64,000 nt of DNA from Sipunculus nudus (GCA_026874595.1 JAPPUL010000095.1:1056001-1120000), one strand, 5' to 3'; numbered from the stretch's first letter, positions 1-10,446 are shown. Notes: a model not told the origin generated them from the sequence alone. Made by a program: numbers and translations.

Positions 1-1480
1 GGAGCTTTACAATACTTTGTTTTTCTATTGATCCTCGCTTTTTAGTAATCCAATTTAAAAAGTTGCCTATCTTAGTCTTTGTACCCTTAGTTATTATCCC
101 ATTCTCAACACAGTAAGTATAAGCATTATAGAAGTTTAAGTTTTCACTGTCTTCAATCTCTCTTATACGATTTAGTGTTGTTTTACCTATCCCACGTTTT
201 GGGACATTTATTATACGTCTTAAGGAATGGCTGTCTTCTGGATTGATAAGAGCAATAAGGTAGCTTGAAAGATCTTTAATTTCCATGAGGTCGTAAAACT
301 TTAAAGCTCCATATACCTTATATGCTATCCTCTGTCTTATAAGCTCATCTTCAAACTTGCGGGCTTGATAGTTAGTTCTATAAAGTATTGCTGTTTTTAG
401 CTCTTGGCTTTGTTTATGATTTTCTTTTATTTGCTCTGCAACATATTTAGCCTCAGCAAGATCTGTCTCATGCATAAATACTTTTAATTTGTCGCCTTCC
501 CCCTTATCCGACCATAAGTTCTTTGTAAAACGCTTGCCATTATTCTTTATAAGAGAGTTTGCACTGTTTAAGATCATATTTGTTGACCTATAATTTTGCT
601 CTAATTTAATTACTCTTGCATTGAAATCCCGTTCGAAGTTACGCATGTTCTCAGGGTCCGCCCCACGCCATGAGTATATTGATTGATCATCATCTCCTAC
701 TATTGATATGTTTTTTTTACTACTAAGCTTTTTCACTAACTCATATTGTATTTTATTAGTATCCTGAAACTCATCAACTAATATATATTTAAAAAAGTCT
801 CTATAAAACTCAAGCGTGTTTGGAAACTCGTTAAAGAGGCGAGTTGTCTTAGCTAACAGATCATCAAAGTCAAGCGCATTGTTTTTCTCAAGCTCCTTTT
901 CGTAATGTTCATATACTTTTGCTATCTCTTGGATGTAAGGGTTATCTTCATCAAGACCAATATCAAAAGCCTCTTTTGGGCTTATTAAGGCATTTTTCCA
1001 GTTTGATATAGTGTTTATAATCTTTTTGGGGACACTTCTTTTTTTCTCACTGCTTTTATCGTTTTCATTACTTATTGTTTTGGGATTTAGTTTATTAACG
1101 ACTTCTCTAATAAGCCTTTTTGAGTCTGTCGCATCATATATGGTAAATTCTTTAGTATAGTTGCCAAGTAAGTGGATATTTTTTCTCAAAATCCTCGCAC
1201 AAGCTGAATGAAAGGTTGTTATCCATAAGGATTTAAATCTATGGTCTTCTTGTATGTTAAGTATTTCATAAAGCCGACGACGCATCTCTTGTGCGGCCTT
1301 ATTCGTAAATGTAACTGCAAGTATATTATAGGGTCTTATGTTATATTCTTTCACAAGGTATGCAATTTTGTAGGTTATAACGCGAGTCTTACCACTGCCC
1401 GCACCCGCAAGGATTAATATAGCATTATCAACATCTTTTAAAGCCTCATACTGTGCCTCATTTAAAAGGTCTTTGAACAT
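1..1480 (-). CDS. UvrD/PcrA/Rep-family DNA helicase, N-terminal part (cut by window edge)
   Basis: Superfamily 1 ATP-dependent 3'-5' DNA helicase of repair and replication-restart type. The first 493 codons are in the window and the C-terminus lies beyond position 1. Seen: Walker A AGAGSGKT at residues 25-32, motif Ia TFTNKAA at 57-63, Walker B VDEFQDTN, motif III GDDDQSIYSWRGA and motif IV LEQNYRS, in the usual order. The ATG at 1480 starts MFKDLLNEAQ, the usual position just before the Q-motif-like region. UvrD, PcrA and Rep cannot be told apart without the C-terminal part. The next gene upstream on this strand starts beyond a 24-base gap. Confidence 0.93.
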   Translation of the reverse strand, partial: MFKDLLNEAQYEALKDVDNAILILAGAGSGKTRVITYKIAYLVKEYNIRPYNILAVTFTNKAAQEMRRRLYEILNIQEDHRFKSLWITTFHSACARILRKNIHLLGNYTKEFTIYDATDSKRLIREVVNKLNPKTISNENDKSSEKKRSVPKKIINTISNWKNALISPKEAFDIGLDEDNPYIQEIAKVYEHYEKELEKNNALDFDDLLAKTTRLFNEFPNTLEFYRDFFKYILVDEFQDTNKIQYELVKKLSSKKNISIVGDDDQSIYSWRGADPENMRNFERDFNARVIKLEQNYRSTNMILNSANSLIKNNGKRFTKNLWSDKGEGDKLKVFMHETDLAEAKYVAEQIKENHKQSQELKTAILYRTNYQARKFEDELIRQRIAYKVYGALKFYDLMEIKDLSSYLIALINPEDSHSLRRIINVPKRGIGKTTLNRIREIEDSENLNFYNAYTYCVENGIITKGTKTKIGNFLNWITKKRGSIEKQSIVKL

Positions 1481-1504
1481 ATATCCCTATTTCTTAAGTA
1501 TTGT

Positions 1505-2494
1505 TTACATTTGAGGGTTTATAATAATCCGTCCGCTTTGCTTTCCTTCAAGCATTAACTTAACCTCGCTTTCAATATCCTTAAGACCACATTCCTTACG
1601 CTCAAGAAGGGACATGTCAAATTTCCAATTAACTGCAAGGCGTTTCCAAAGCTCATATCGTTGGGTAATCGGATGGGATTGCGATGTTATACCAAGTAAA
1701 TTAACTCCCCTAAGAATAAAAGGATATATAGTGCTTTTAATATCAGTAGAACTTACCATGCCGGATATTGCAACACAAGCCTCCTGCATACAAGCTTTAA
1801 GGATATTAACAAGTATATCACCACCAACACAATCTATAACTCCTGCCCATTTTTCTTTTACAAGAGGCGGTTTTGCAATGACCTCATCTCGACCAATAAC
1901 CTCACGTGCTCCAAGAGACAGTAGGAAATCTTTTTTATTAGCTTTGCCGCTAAGCGCAACAACATCATAACCAAGTCGGGCAAGAATAGCAACAGAAAGG
2001 CTTCCAACTCCACCAGTTGAGCCAGTAACAAGTACAGGGCCCATAGAAGGACCAAGACCATTACGTATACATTTTTCAATACTAAGTGCCGCAGTAAAAC
2101 CCGCAGTCCCATAAGTCATAGCATCGAAAAAGCTAAGCTCATCAGGTTTTTTAACAACCCAATCAAAAGGCACTACAATATACTCAGCAAAACCTCCCGG
2201 AGTATTCATCCCAAGGTCAAAACCAGTAACAATAACTTCATCATAAACTTTAAATAAAGGACTCTTACTCTCAACAACAACTCCAGTAGCATCAATGCCT
2301 GGCGTATGTGGATAGTCTTTCGTAATCCCTTTGTGTCCTGAACAAGATAGTGCGTCTTTGTAGTTTAGTGATGAGTATTTTACACGTATTAGGACCTGTC
2401 CACGCTCAAGCTCTTTTGTATCCTTTTCTTCGACACTTAAAGTATAGGTATTATTTTGTGTTTCGTTTACAACGAGAGCTTTATATTTAGGCAT
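1505..2494 (-). CDS. acuI: Acrylyl-CoA reductase (NADPH), AcuI/YhdH family
   Basis: 329-residue zinc-free medium-chain dehydrogenase/reductase. Family knowledge: AcuI/YhdH reduces the toxic intermediate acryloyl-CoA to propionyl-CoA with NADPH, in 3-hydroxypropionate, DMSP or acrylate metabolism. Seen: N-terminal SSLNYKDALSCSG, the PGIDATG segment, GTAGFTAALS and the nucleotide-binding VTGSTGGVGS near residues 156-165, all typical of this subfamily. Length equals the family norm (about 325). It ends 10 bases before the ORF end of the helicase promoter-proximal gap and is on the same strand as the CoA/TRAP island, but is separated from it by a plus-strand chemoreceptor. Substrate is inferred from family only. 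Confidence 0.88.
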   Translation of the reverse strand: MPKYKALVVNETQNNTYTLSVEEKDTKELERGQVLIRVKYSSLNYKDALSCSGHKGITKDYPHTPGIDATGVVVESKSPLFKVYDEVIVTGFDLGMNTPGGFAEYIVVPFDWVVKKPDELSFFDAMTYGTAGFTAALSIEKCIRNGLGPSMGPVLVTGSTGGVGSLSVAILARLGYDVVALSGKANKKDFLLSLGAREVIGRDEVIAKPPLVKEKWAGVIDCVGGDILVNILKACMQEACVAISGMVSSTDIKSTIYPFILRGVNLLGITSQSHPITQRYELWKRLAVNWKFDMSLLERKECGLKDIESEVKLMLEGKQSGRIIINPQM

Positions 2495-2502
2495 GATATT
2501 TG

Positions 2503-2531
2503 GGCATTATGCATTATGCATTATGCAATAT
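2503..2531. repeat. 7-nt tandem repeat upstream of acuI
   Basis: Three exact copies of gcattat followed by one variant (gcaatat), directly upstream of the acuI start codon. The 7-nt period is not a multiple of three. One of many short tandem arrays in this window. Confidence 0.85.
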
Positions 2532-2709
2532 GATATAGAAAACCAATTAGATAATGATTAATAGTAACAAAACTAGATTAATAATCAAGTCAGTATTTAA
2601 AATGGTGTAAACTTTTTTTAAAGGTATTGTGTTTTAAGTTATAAAGGGAGATTTAAATAACTAAAGAATCTAAAGTTAAAGTTTAATATAAGGAAGAGGT
2701 TTTATAAAA

Positions 2710-4677
2710 GTGCCAAGACTTTTAAAGTCAAAACTGCCATTTATTCTTCTAAACGTATTTAGTGTAGTCCTTGCATCTATTCTTATCTACTCAACATATT
2801 ATATGTTAACAACATATAAAACACTGCTATTATATAAAGAGATAAAAGAGTCCTACGAATCAAGCCTTTACAGGGCAATAGAAACATTTAGTATATACAC
2901 AAAAACAAAGGATACAAAAGATATGGTTTTGAGTAAAAAATATCTTGATAACGCCTTAAACTACATAGGTACGATAGGGGATTTTGATGATATATATAAG
3001 AGCACAGATGAAGAGAGTCGCCTTGAGCTTTTAATTTTGATATACTCAAATATTCTTACAGAACAAAAGATAAAGGAGCTTATAAGATATACAGATAGGA
3101 TATATAGACTTTATGAGGGCGAAGAAGAGTTTATAAATATGTTTCAGGGCAATAAAGCGCTCTATGAACATACACTAAATTTACGAAAGGATATAAATGG
3201 CTATGTACTTAAGCAGACAAGCGGTAGTAAGAATGTAGTTTTTGAGAAAGATAAACTTAAGGAAATAGGTATTACTTTATCTAAAATACACGCTAAAGTG
3301 GATGTATTGGACAAGTCGTTGGAGGGCCTTGTAATGAGGTCTTATAAATATTTAATAAATAGTGCATTAGTAGTATTAGTATTTTTGATATTGACCCCTC
3401 TTATACTCTATATATTGTGGCGGCGGCGGATAGAGGGTTCTATAATAAGCTTATATAATTATATGTTAAAAAGCTATGAAGAGAGTAAGCTATCCTTGAA
3501 TGAAGTTATGCAAGGGCAGGGACGGGTTTTGGATATGGTCGATGTAGAAGGTGTTGGGGGAGGGGCTAATGGTCAAAGAAAGGGTGTTAAGAGATTTATA
3601 GAAAAGGCTTATAGGAATGGGAGTGCTTGGGAACATAAGTATAATTTTCATGAAGTACAGGATATATTTAGTAATGTCTTGACAAAGGCCACAAGTATGT
3701 CAAGTGCTATGAAAGTACTTTATGGAGGTAAAGAGAAGCTACGAATAACATTTGCAGTATTATTTGAAAAGACAAATACACTTTTAAAAGGAGTTATAGT
3801 AGATACAGAAGATATTTCATTGTCTCTAAAGAAGCTAAATGGCAGTCTTATAAGTCTTGACAAGTCATTTATAAAGGTTTTAGATTACACAAAGAAAACC
3901 TATGAAGGGGAAACGAGGCGAGTAGATTCTCTTTATGGAGCAAAGCGACTTGCAGAAGGAGTATATAAATCACTTGCAAGCACCTTGGCTCTTGTAGGTG
4001 ATAAACTTGACAGGTCGCATGAATTTTACAAAGGAGCAAGTGCAGTAGATAAAGAGATACGAGATACCGTAAGCATAATAAAGAAGGTATCAGACTCAGC
4101 ACATGTAATATATGAATTAATAAATGTGATAAACGTGATAGCAGAACAAACAGACTTGCTTGCGATGAATGCGGCAATAGAGGCAGCACATGCAGGCGAA
4201 GCAGGGCGTGGATTTGGGGTGGTATCGGAGGAGATAAGAAAGCTTGCAGAGAACACAGCAAAGAATTCACAAGAGATATCGCGTTCACTTGATGAGATAA
4301 TAGTAGATATAAAAGCATCAGAGGAGATAACGCGGGATACAGGGGATGTGATACTAAATTTGTTTAGAAATGTAAAAGAAGTATTAGAGAGTATGTTTTT
4401 GATGCGAGATGGGATGTCAAAGAGTTTAGAGGATAGTAAAGAATTAATAGAGATATTGCTTAGTGGGCGAGAGAATATAGAACTAGGTGACAGGGGAAAA
4501 CTAGATATAAAAGAGCAAATAGAGAGTATAGAAGGAGGGATTAGGGAGGGGATAGAGATGGTGGAACGAACAAAAGAGCGAGTAGACGGGTTAGTAGGCA
4601 ATTCAAATATATTGCTTGAGGTATTGTCGCGAGGATGTGACGAAGTATGGGTAGATTTCACAAGATTTGAAAGGTAA
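2710..4677 (+). CDS. Methyl-accepting chemotaxis protein
   Basis: 655-residue transmembrane chemoreceptor. Seen: membrane segment at about residues 10-33, an extracytoplasmic helical region, a second membrane segment near 213-233, and the conserved hairpin tip [21 protein letters not shown] followed by [18 protein letters not shown], which binds CheA/CheW. Start is GTG, preceded by a purine-rich aggaagagg. The sensory domain is not recognised and no clear HAMP domain is visible. A Gly-rich stretch (GVGGGANG) lies near residue 280 between the membrane segment and the signalling helices. Its neighbours are metabolic genes on the opposite strand, so the ligand could be a substrate of the TRAP island, but this is only a guess. 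Confidence 0.95.
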   Translation: MPRLLKSKLPFILLNVFSVVLASILIYSTYYMLTTYKTLLLYKEIKESYESSLYRAIETFSIYTKTKDTKDMVLSKKYLDNALNYIGTIGDFDDIYKSTDEESRLELLILIYSNILTEQKIKELIRYTDRIYRLYEGEEEFINMFQGNKALYEHTLNLRKDINGYVLKQTSGSKNVVFEKDKLKEIGITLSKIHAKVDVLDKSLEGLVMRSYKYLINSALVVLVFLILTPLILYILWRRRIEGSIISLYNYMLKSYEESKLSLNEVMQGQGRVLDMVDVEGVGGGANGQRKGVKRFIEKAYRNGSAWEHKYNFHEVQDIFSNVLTKATSMSSAMKVLYGGKEKLRITFAVLFEKTNTLLKGVIVDTEDISLSLKKLNGSLISLDKSFIKVLDYTKKTYEGETRRVDSLYGAKRLAEGVYKSLASTLALVGDKLDRSHEFYKGASAVDKEIRDTVSIIKKVSDSAHVIYELINVINVIAEQTDLLAMNAAIEAAHAGEAGRGFGVVSEEIRKLAENTAKNSQEISRSLDEIIVDIKASEEITRDTGDVILNLFRNVKEVLESMFLMRDGMSKSLEDSKELIEILLSGRENIELGDRGKLDIKEQIESIEGGIREGIEMVERTKERVDGLVGNSNILLEVLSRGCDEVWVDFTRFER

Positions 4678-4828
4678 ATATAGATTTGAGGTAAATATAT
4701 TAGACGGAAAGTTACTTCAAAACAATACACTCATTGACAAGCCGAGAAGTTAAAAGAGCAACTAGACAATAACAATTTAGGTGTGTAAATGGAGATTGGC
4801 TTTCGGCTTAACTTTAAACTACTATATA

Positions 4829-5590
4829 TCATAAACGCAAACCTCCATCAAGCTCTAACGTTCTGCCGGTAAAGTAATCATTACTAATAACAAAACTAAC
4901 AGCTTGTGATAACTCTTCTAACTCTCCAGTTCTTTTTAATGGAATATTTGATACTAGTTTTAAATACGCCTCTTCCTTCATTGATTCTACGAGTTTAGTT
5001 TTAAACACTCCGGGAGCTATAGTTGCAACACGTATATTGTAACGAGATAGTTCTTTTGCCCAAGTCACGCTTAAGGCCGATACCCCGGCTTTCGTAGCTG
5101 AGTAGTTTGATTGCCCTATATTACCTGCTTTTGATACGCTAGATATATTTATTATAACACCAGGGGTCTTAGTTTTTATCATTGTTTTTGATGCCTCGCG
5201 ACCACACAAAAATACTCCAGTTAAATTTATATCAACTACCTCTTGCCACTCTTTTAGTGTCATGTAATTTAATATCTTATTATCTTTTGCTTTAACCAAA
5301 AGAGCGTCTTTAATAATTCCTGCATTATTAATAAGCCCATTTACCCTCCCAAATCTATCTAAAGCCGTTGCAAACATCTTTTCTACAGCTTTTTCATTCG
5401 TTACATCGGCTACTATTGTTTCTATATTTGTTTTCTTTTTACTAAGTGTATTTTTTGCATCGAGTAAACCAGATTCATTTATGTCCACTAGAATAATATT
5501 AGCTCCTTGGGATGCTAAAGAAGAAGCTATTCCAAAACCAATTCCTTGTGCTGCTCCGGTTATTACAAATGTGTTCCCTTTAATTTCCAT
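4829..5590 (-). CDS. Short-chain dehydrogenase/reductase (FabG/3-hydroxyacyl-CoA dehydrogenase type)
   Basis: 253-residue classical SDR oxidoreductase. Seen: cofactor motif TGAAQGIGFGIA near residues 11-22, NNAG motif, catalytic Ser in NISSVS and Tyr-Lys in NYSATKAG, and the C-terminal GGL end typical of FabG-like enzymes. It starts inside the last codons of the acyl-CoA ligase upstream (11-base overlap), so the two are translationally coupled. With the ligase and thiolase it would fit the 3-hydroxyacyl-CoA oxidation step of a CoA-thioester degradation route. The exact substrate cannot be read from the sequence. Confidence 0.9.
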   Translation of the reverse strand: MEIKGNTFVITGAAQGIGFGIASSLASQGANIILVDINESGLLDAKNTLSKKKTNIETIVADVTNEKAVEKMFATALDRFGRVNGLINNAGIIKDALLVKAKDNKILNYMTLKEWQEVVDINLTGVFLCGREASKTMIKTKTPGVIINISSVSKAGNIGQSNYSATKAGVSALSVTWAKELSRYNIRVATIAPGVFKTKLVESMKEEAYLKLVSNIPLKRTGELEELSQAVSFVISNDYFTGRTLELDGGLRL

Positions 5591-7097
5591 TATACATCTT
5601 TTGTAGTTCGTGTTTTAGTATTTTCCCAGCTATATTGCGGGGCATGTTTTCTATAAAAAAAATATCTTGTAACCTTTGGTATTTGCTGGCAACATTTTCA
5701 TTAACCCAATCCAGAAGTTCTTTTTTATCTATTCTTATGAGTGGCTTTAATACCACAAAGGCTATAGGTACCTCTCCCCATTTTTCTGACGCTATTCCTA
5801 TCACAGAAGATTCTAAAACATCTTTATGAAAACTAATAACTTCTTCAATATCAGCAGGATATACGTTTACCCCTCCAGAGAGAATCATGTCTTTTTTACG
5901 ACCTGATAGAAATAAATAGCCATCTTTATCAAGATAGCCTAAATCTCCTGTATAAATCCAGCCATCTTTAATCGTTTTCTCAGTTAGTTCTTTGTTCTTG
6001 TAATATCCATTCATAGTTACAGGACCACGACCTATAATCTCTCCTGTCTGTCCACAAGGTAGCTCTTCCCCATTATTATCAACTATCTTTGTTTTAAACC
6101 CAACAGGCGGCGTCCCAACTGATTTTGGCTTTTTGGGCGCATCTTTTCTATCTAATATCGAAATAAACCCTTCCGTCAAACCATATAATTCATAAAATCT
6201 ATTAGGAAGCAAGTTTATTAATTTATTTTTATCTTTTTGCATTAGTGGCGCCCCAATAGACAAAATCATTTCAAGAGAGCTTAGGTTTTCTCTTGTGGCA
6301 TTAGGACTTTGTAATAGTGCTACAATTTGTGAGGGGACCATTATAGTATGCGTTGCTTTATATTTGACAATCGATGCTATAACTTCTTCCGCTTCAAAAC
6401 TCTCATGTAATATATATGTAGCCCCAAGATAAAATGATGGCATCAAGTCTACAAAAGCACCATTAAATACTATAGAGCCGCTATGCAAGACAACGCTTTC
6501 TGGGCTCATCCGAAGCGCAAGACCAAAACAAAGACAATAATTACTTCGTACTTGGTGAGTATGTTCTATCCCTTTAGGCACTCCTGTTGTCCCGCTGCTG
6601 AATATTATATTGAATAAGTCCTCTGCCTTGACTCCTTCTGTAGCTGGGGGAGTGTCTTTTGCATCTAATATGAAATCTTTATAATTATCTTTACTGCTGT
6701 CTTTATTGCTGTCTATTAGTACATATTTCTCAATAAGAGGTAATTCATTTAAGTGATTATTAATATTGTTAAAAGAATCTTTTTTTAGGAAAACTATTTT
6801 AGCATCAGAGTTTTGTAATAAAGAGATTATACCTCGTTTTTGCAATAAATGACTTAGAGGTACAATTACAGCTCCAATAGAGACACTTGCCCAATAAAGC
6901 GTTATTAATTCTAAACAATTAGGTAGTATTATAGCAACTTTATCACCTTTTTTAATGCCAAATGAAAGCATAGCATTTGATAATTGATTTACCAGTTTTG
7001 CAAAGTCTTGCCATGTGTATTTCTTATCAGCCAATATTAAGGCAGTATGTTTTGTTTTGTATTGTGCGTGATGATTTATTAATGAATCTAAGGTCAT
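5580..7097 (-). CDS. AMP-forming acyl-CoA synthetase/ligase
   Basis: 505-residue member of the ANL superfamily, activating a carboxylic acid to its CoA thioester through an acyl-adenylate. Seen: P-loop FSSGTTGVPKG near 166-176, YGLTEG, YTGDLGYLD and the hinge region GRKKDMILSGG, then the C-terminal catalytic Lys segment NIAGKILKHEL. Length is normal. Gene order thiolase, ligase, SDR on one transcript downstream of a TRAP transporter suggests that it activates the imported acid. Substrate class (short, branched or aromatic) is undetermined. Confidence 0.92.
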   Translation of the reverse strand: MTLDSLINHHAQYKTKHTALILADKKYTWQDFAKLVNQLSNAMLSFGIKKGDKVAIILPNCLELITLYWASVSIGAVIVPLSHLLQKRGIISLLQNSDAKIVFLKKDSFNNINNHLNELPLIEKYVLIDSNKDSSKDNYKDFILDAKDTPPATEGVKAEDLFNIIFSSGTTGVPKGIEHTHQVRSNYCLCFGLALRMSPESVVLHSGSIVFNGAFVDLMPSFYLGATYILHESFEAEEVIASIVKYKATHTIMVPSQIVALLQSPNATRENLSSLEMILSIGAPLMQKDKNKLINLLPNRFYELYGLTEGFISILDRKDAPKKPKSVGTPPVGFKTKIVDNNGEELPCGQTGEIIGRGPVTMNGYYKNKELTEKTIKDGWIYTGDLGYLDKDGYLFLSGRKKDMILSGGVNVYPADIEEVISFHKDVLESSVIGIASEKWGEVPIAFVVLKPLIRIDKKELLDWVNENVASKYQRLQDIFFIENMPRNIAGKILKHELQKMYNGN

Positions 7098-7115
7098 AAA
7101 TATTCCAAATTTATG

Positions 7116-8270
7116 TTAAACTCTTGTTAATATAGATGTATAACTAGTAACGCCAGACCCCCCCATATTATACACACCTCCTATTCTTGCATTATTGACT
7201 TGCATAGAGCCTGCTTCCTCTAACAATTGTTTTGCAACCATTACATGCATAGAAACGCCTGTTGCCCCGACAGGATGGCCTTTTGCTTTTAGTCCGCCAG
7301 ATGGATTAACGGGTAATTTGCCATCTTTATAAGTCCAGCCTTCTTTTATGGCAATTTCACCAGAACCAAAAGGAGTTAATCCCATAGCTTCATATTCCAT
7401 AAGCTCAGCAACAGTAAAACAATCATGAGTCTCAACTAAATCAAGATCAGCAAGTGATAAGCCGCTAAGATTAAATATTTTTTTCCATGCCATAACACAT
7501 CCTTCTAGCTTACTCATATCACGCAAGCTCATAGGTAAATAATCATTAACATGAGCAGTTGCGGTAAGTTCGACCTTCCGAGCCAATCCTTTTGACAAAT
7601 TTTCATTGGTCAACACAAGAGCAGCAGCTCCATCTGATATTGGAGCACAGTCAGTTCTTTTTAGTTTCCCTGATACTATCGGATTCTTGTCTGATATATT
7701 ACTACAAAACTTATAATCAAAGTCTTTTTGTAACTGAGCATATGGATTTTTTAAACCATTCTGGTGATTTTTCTCTGCAATGAGTGCTAAAGCTTCAGAT
7801 TTATCGCCATATTCTTTAAAGTAAATATCTGCAATATAAGCAAATACATCGGCAAAGCTTCCAAGTTTTCCTTCCTCTTTCACATAGGATGCTCTTGCCA
7901 AGATCCCTCCAGGGTTAGTCGAACTAGTCATTTTTTCTGCCCCAACAACTAAAGCTCTTTTAACTTCTCCACTACATACCGCTCTAGCTGCAGATTGCAC
8001 AGCAGCGCTGCCAGAAGAACAGGCATTTTCTAAACGGTGTATGGGCTTGAAACGAAAATCTGGTTGATTTTGCATGACAAGGGAAGAAGTAAAACCTTGA
8101 TTTACAAATCCTTCATTAAAATGTCCAAGGAATATTTCATCAATATCTTTTGCATCTACACTCGCATCCTCTAATGCATCTTCTACAACAGCTTTAATTA
8201 AATCTTCTAAATCTTTATCTTTGTGACTTGCAAATTTAGTATGTCCAAATCCTATTATATGAGCTTTCAT
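7116..8270 (-). CDS. SCP2-type thiolase / acetyl-CoA acetyltransferase-like protein
   Basis: 384 residues from the chosen start. Seen: nucleophile region NACSSGSAA, the ETHDCFTVAEL block and GHPVGATG motif. The C-terminal GGVYNMGGSG lacks the second catalytic Cys of classical thiolases, which is characteristic of the SCP-x/SCP2 thiolase subgroup. The reading frame is open to 8321, but the ATG at 8268-8270 is chosen because GGAG sits at the right distance before it and the protein then begins MKAHIIGFG like its relatives. It would cleave or condense acyl-CoA chains after the SDR step. It lies 18 bases before the ligase and 26 bases after dctM. Confidence 0.9.
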   Translation of the reverse strand: MKAHIIGFGHTKFASHKDKDLEDLIKAVVEDALEDASVDAKDIDEIFLGHFNEGFVNQGFTSSLVMQNQPDFRFKPIHRLENACSSGSAAVQSAARAVCSGEVKRALVVGAEKMTSSTNPGGILARASYVKEEGKLGSFADVFAYIADIYFKEYGDKSEALALIAEKNHQNGLKNPYAQLQKDFDYKFCSNISDKNPIVSGKLKRTDCAPISDGAAALVLTNENLSKGLARKVELTATAHVNDYLPMSLRDMSKLEGCVMAWKKIFNLSGLSLADLDLVETHDCFTVAELMEYEAMGLTPFGSGEIAIKEGWTYKDGKLPVNPSGGLKAKGHPVGATGVSMHVMVAKQLLEEAGSMQVNNARIGGVYNMGGSGVTSYTSILTRV

Positions 8271-8296
8271 AATAATCTCCTTAACAAAAAAAAAAA

Positions 8297-9655
8297 TTAA
8301 TAAGTAACAGATGGCAGCCAAGTTACTATCGTTGGGTAATATAAAACAATTAGTATCGCTATAACTTGTAGGATTATAAATGGTATAACTCCTTTATAAA
8401 TATCTGTAATTGTTACCTGATCAGGGCAGACTCCTTTAATATAAAATAATGAGAAGCCAACGGGCGGCGTTATGAAAGATGTTTGTAAGCACATAGCAAA
8501 TAATATTGCAAACCATGTAAGATTAAATCCTAAACTTTCTACGATAGGAGAGACCAATGGCAGAATGATTAAAGTTAGCTCTACCCAATCTAAGAAAAAG
8601 CCAAGTATAAAAGTAGTAAACAATATAAATACTAAAATATTTATTGGTGAAAGCTCAAGACCTAATATTGCTTGCTCAATAACCTCATCGCCTCCAAGAC
8701 CACGTAAAACTACAGAGAATGCAGTTGCACCAATAAATATTGCAAAAATAAAGGCTGTTGTCTTTGAAGTTTGATATAATGATTCTTTAATAGTTTTTAG
8801 ATTAAGCTTTTTATTTATTAAAGCAAGTAATAAAGCCCCCGCAACACCAACTCCTGAGGCCTCTGTTGGAGTTGCAATGCCAAAAAAAATAGACCCGAGT
8901 ACCATGAAAATAAGAAAAGCTGCAGGTATTATAGCAAGTAGTATGTTGTACATGAGTTTTAGTGAGATTTTGCCACTCTCAACAGCCGGTGCCGCTTCTG
9001 GTTTTAACCATGCATAAATTATTACATAAGCAGTATACAAAGCAGCCAATAAGAATCCGGGAAAGAAGGCTCCCATAAATAAATCCCCAACAGATGCATT
9101 CGGATTTGATATTTGATCGGCCATTAATACCAACATAATAGACGGTGGTATTAGTATACCTAATGTTGCGGCTGAACAAGTAGTTCCTACGGATAAAGTT
9201 TTGCTATAACCATTCTTTAACATTATTGGTAAGGCTAGCATTCCTAATAACACAACAGAAGCCCCAACAATCCCTGTTGATGCTGCTAGTAAAACTCCTA
9301 TGAATATAACTGTAACAGCATAGCCCCCTCTTATATTCCCAAACAATTTAACTGCATTATCCATTAGCTTTTCAACAATACCTGAGTTGTTAAGAATTAT
9401 TCCCATAAGAATAAACATTGGCAGTGCTATTAATGTTTCTTTGTTTATAATGCCCCATAAGCGTTCTGGAACAAGTTCTATACTACTATTCCACGCAAAC
9501 CATAGTTCACTGCCAAACCCCTCAACCAGAATATGACCTATAGTTGCAAAAATAACTGCTGTGCCTGCCAGCACCCAGGCTACGGGATAGCCACTTAAGA
9601 GTAGTATTATAAAAGTTAAGAACATGGCTATGACCATGATTTCTTCAAGACCCAT
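8297..9655 (-). CDS. dctM: TRAP transporter large permease subunit DctM
   Basis: 452 residues, about twelve hydrophobic segments, the ion-coupled transport channel of a tripartite ATP-independent periplasmic (TRAP) transporter in the inner membrane. Seen: the GIVGASVVLLGMLALP and LGILIPPSIMLVL blocks and TPTEASGVG, all hallmarks of DctM. It overlaps the dctQ stop by 11 bases. Family knowledge: TRAP systems import organic acids with sodium. The partner proteins DctQ and DctP are encoded just upstream. Confidence 0.95.
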   Translation of the reverse strand: MGLEEIMVIAMFLTFIILLLSGYPVAWVLAGTAVIFATIGHILVEGFGSELWFAWNSSIELVPERLWGIINKETLIALPMFILMGIILNNSGIVEKLMDNAVKLFGNIRGGYAVTVIFIGVLLAASTGIVGASVVLLGMLALPIMLKNGYSKTLSVGTTCSAATLGILIPPSIMLVLMADQISNPNASVGDLFMGAFFPGFLLAALYTAYVIIYAWLKPEAAPAVESGKISLKLMYNILLAIIPAAFLIFMVLGSIFFGIATPTEASGVGVAGALLLALINKKLNLKTIKESLYQTSKTTAFIFAIFIGATAFSVVLRGLGGDEVIEQAILGLELSPINILVFILFTTFILGFFLDWVELTLIILPLVSPIVESLGFNLTWFAILFAMCLQTSFITPPVGFSLFYIKGVCPDQVTITDIYKGVIPFIILQVIAILIVLYYPTIVTWLPSVTY

Positions 9656-10229
9656 GCTGATGACTCCCTTTTGACTTTTCGTTTAGAGTGTAAATGCATC
9701 TATAAAGCCTAGACAAGGCGGCTAGGAATAATAAAAAGAAAGAGATAGGGATAAACAATTTAACTGTCCATCTGTAAGGCAAGCCTCCAGGAGATACTGA
9801 GCGCTCGCTAGATACATAGGAATCTAGAAAATATGGTATTGAATCTAGTAAAACTATTGATAAAAACGGCAACAATAAAATTACACTGCCTATAATTTCA
9901 AGCCATAGCTTTTTCTTATTCGAAAAGTTTTCATATAAGATACCAACGCGTACATGGCTATCATCAACAAACGCAAAACTAAGACCAATCAACCAACATA
10001 TCCCATACAAATACCATGACAGCTCTTCAAGCATAACCAAACCACTTTCAAATACATAGCGCAAAATGACACTGCATATGATAACTAAAGCCGTCAATAA
10101 CCATAACCATGAGGCTGCTTTGCCTATCTTATCAATAACAGAATCTATATGTGAGGAAGTTTTATTGTCTTTTACTACAAGATGTTTTGCAGGAAGTTCA
10201 TTTATATTTATATCATGCTCTTTGCTCAT
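9645..10229 (-). CDS. dctQ: TRAP transporter small permease subunit DctQ
   Basis: 194 residues with four hydrophobic segments after a hydrophilic N-terminus of about 35 residues. The block SWYLYGICWLIGLSFAFVDDSHVRVGILYE matches the DctQ signature. Part of the membrane complex with DctM, whose start overlaps its end. It follows dctP after a 217-base spacer that carries a stem-loop. The long N-terminus is slightly unusual, but no better start is visible. Confidence 0.93.
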   Translation of the reverse strand: MSKEHDININELPAKHLVVKDNKTSSHIDSVIDKIGKAASWLWLLTALVIICSVILRYVFESGLVMLEELSWYLYGICWLIGLSFAFVDDSHVRVGILYENFSNKKKLWLEIIGSVILLLPFLSIVLLDSIPYFLDSYVSSERSVSPGGLPYRWTVKLFIPISFFLLFLAALSRLYRCIYTLNEKSKGSHQHGS

Positions 10230-10271
10230 TTCTTAAACCCAGAATTTATTAATTTAATAACTTTTCTATTC

Positions 10272-10308
10272 AATATCTAAATATCTAAATATCTAAATAT
10301 CTAAATAT
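10272..10308. repeat. 8-nt tandem repeat in the dctP-dctQ spacer
   Basis: Four copies of aatatcta plus a partial fifth, between dctP and dctQ. The 8-nt period would not preserve a reading frame. Confidence 0.85.
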
Positions 10309-10387
10309 TTCATCCAATCTCATTCCTTTTTAAATAGTCCCCAATAAAAAAAACTTCTTATCTAAAAAAGAATAATAGAATTTATTG

Positions 10388-10419
10388 CTGTACGAGATCT
10401 ATAAGCAAATCTCATACAG
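10388..10419 (-). promoter_or_regulatory. Stem-loop between dctP and dctQ (likely mRNA stabiliser/attenuator)
   Basis: On the minus-strand transcript CTGTATGAGAT pairs with ATCTCGTACAG, giving an 11-bp stem (one G-U pair) with a 10-nt loop, 28 bases after the dctP stop codon. T-rich runs follow further downstream. Family knowledge: binding-protein genes are often followed by such structures so that the periplasmic subunit is made in excess over the permease. The function here is inferred from position. Confidence 0.65.
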
Positions 10420-10446
10420 CTATAAAGCGATTATAAATCAGAGCGA

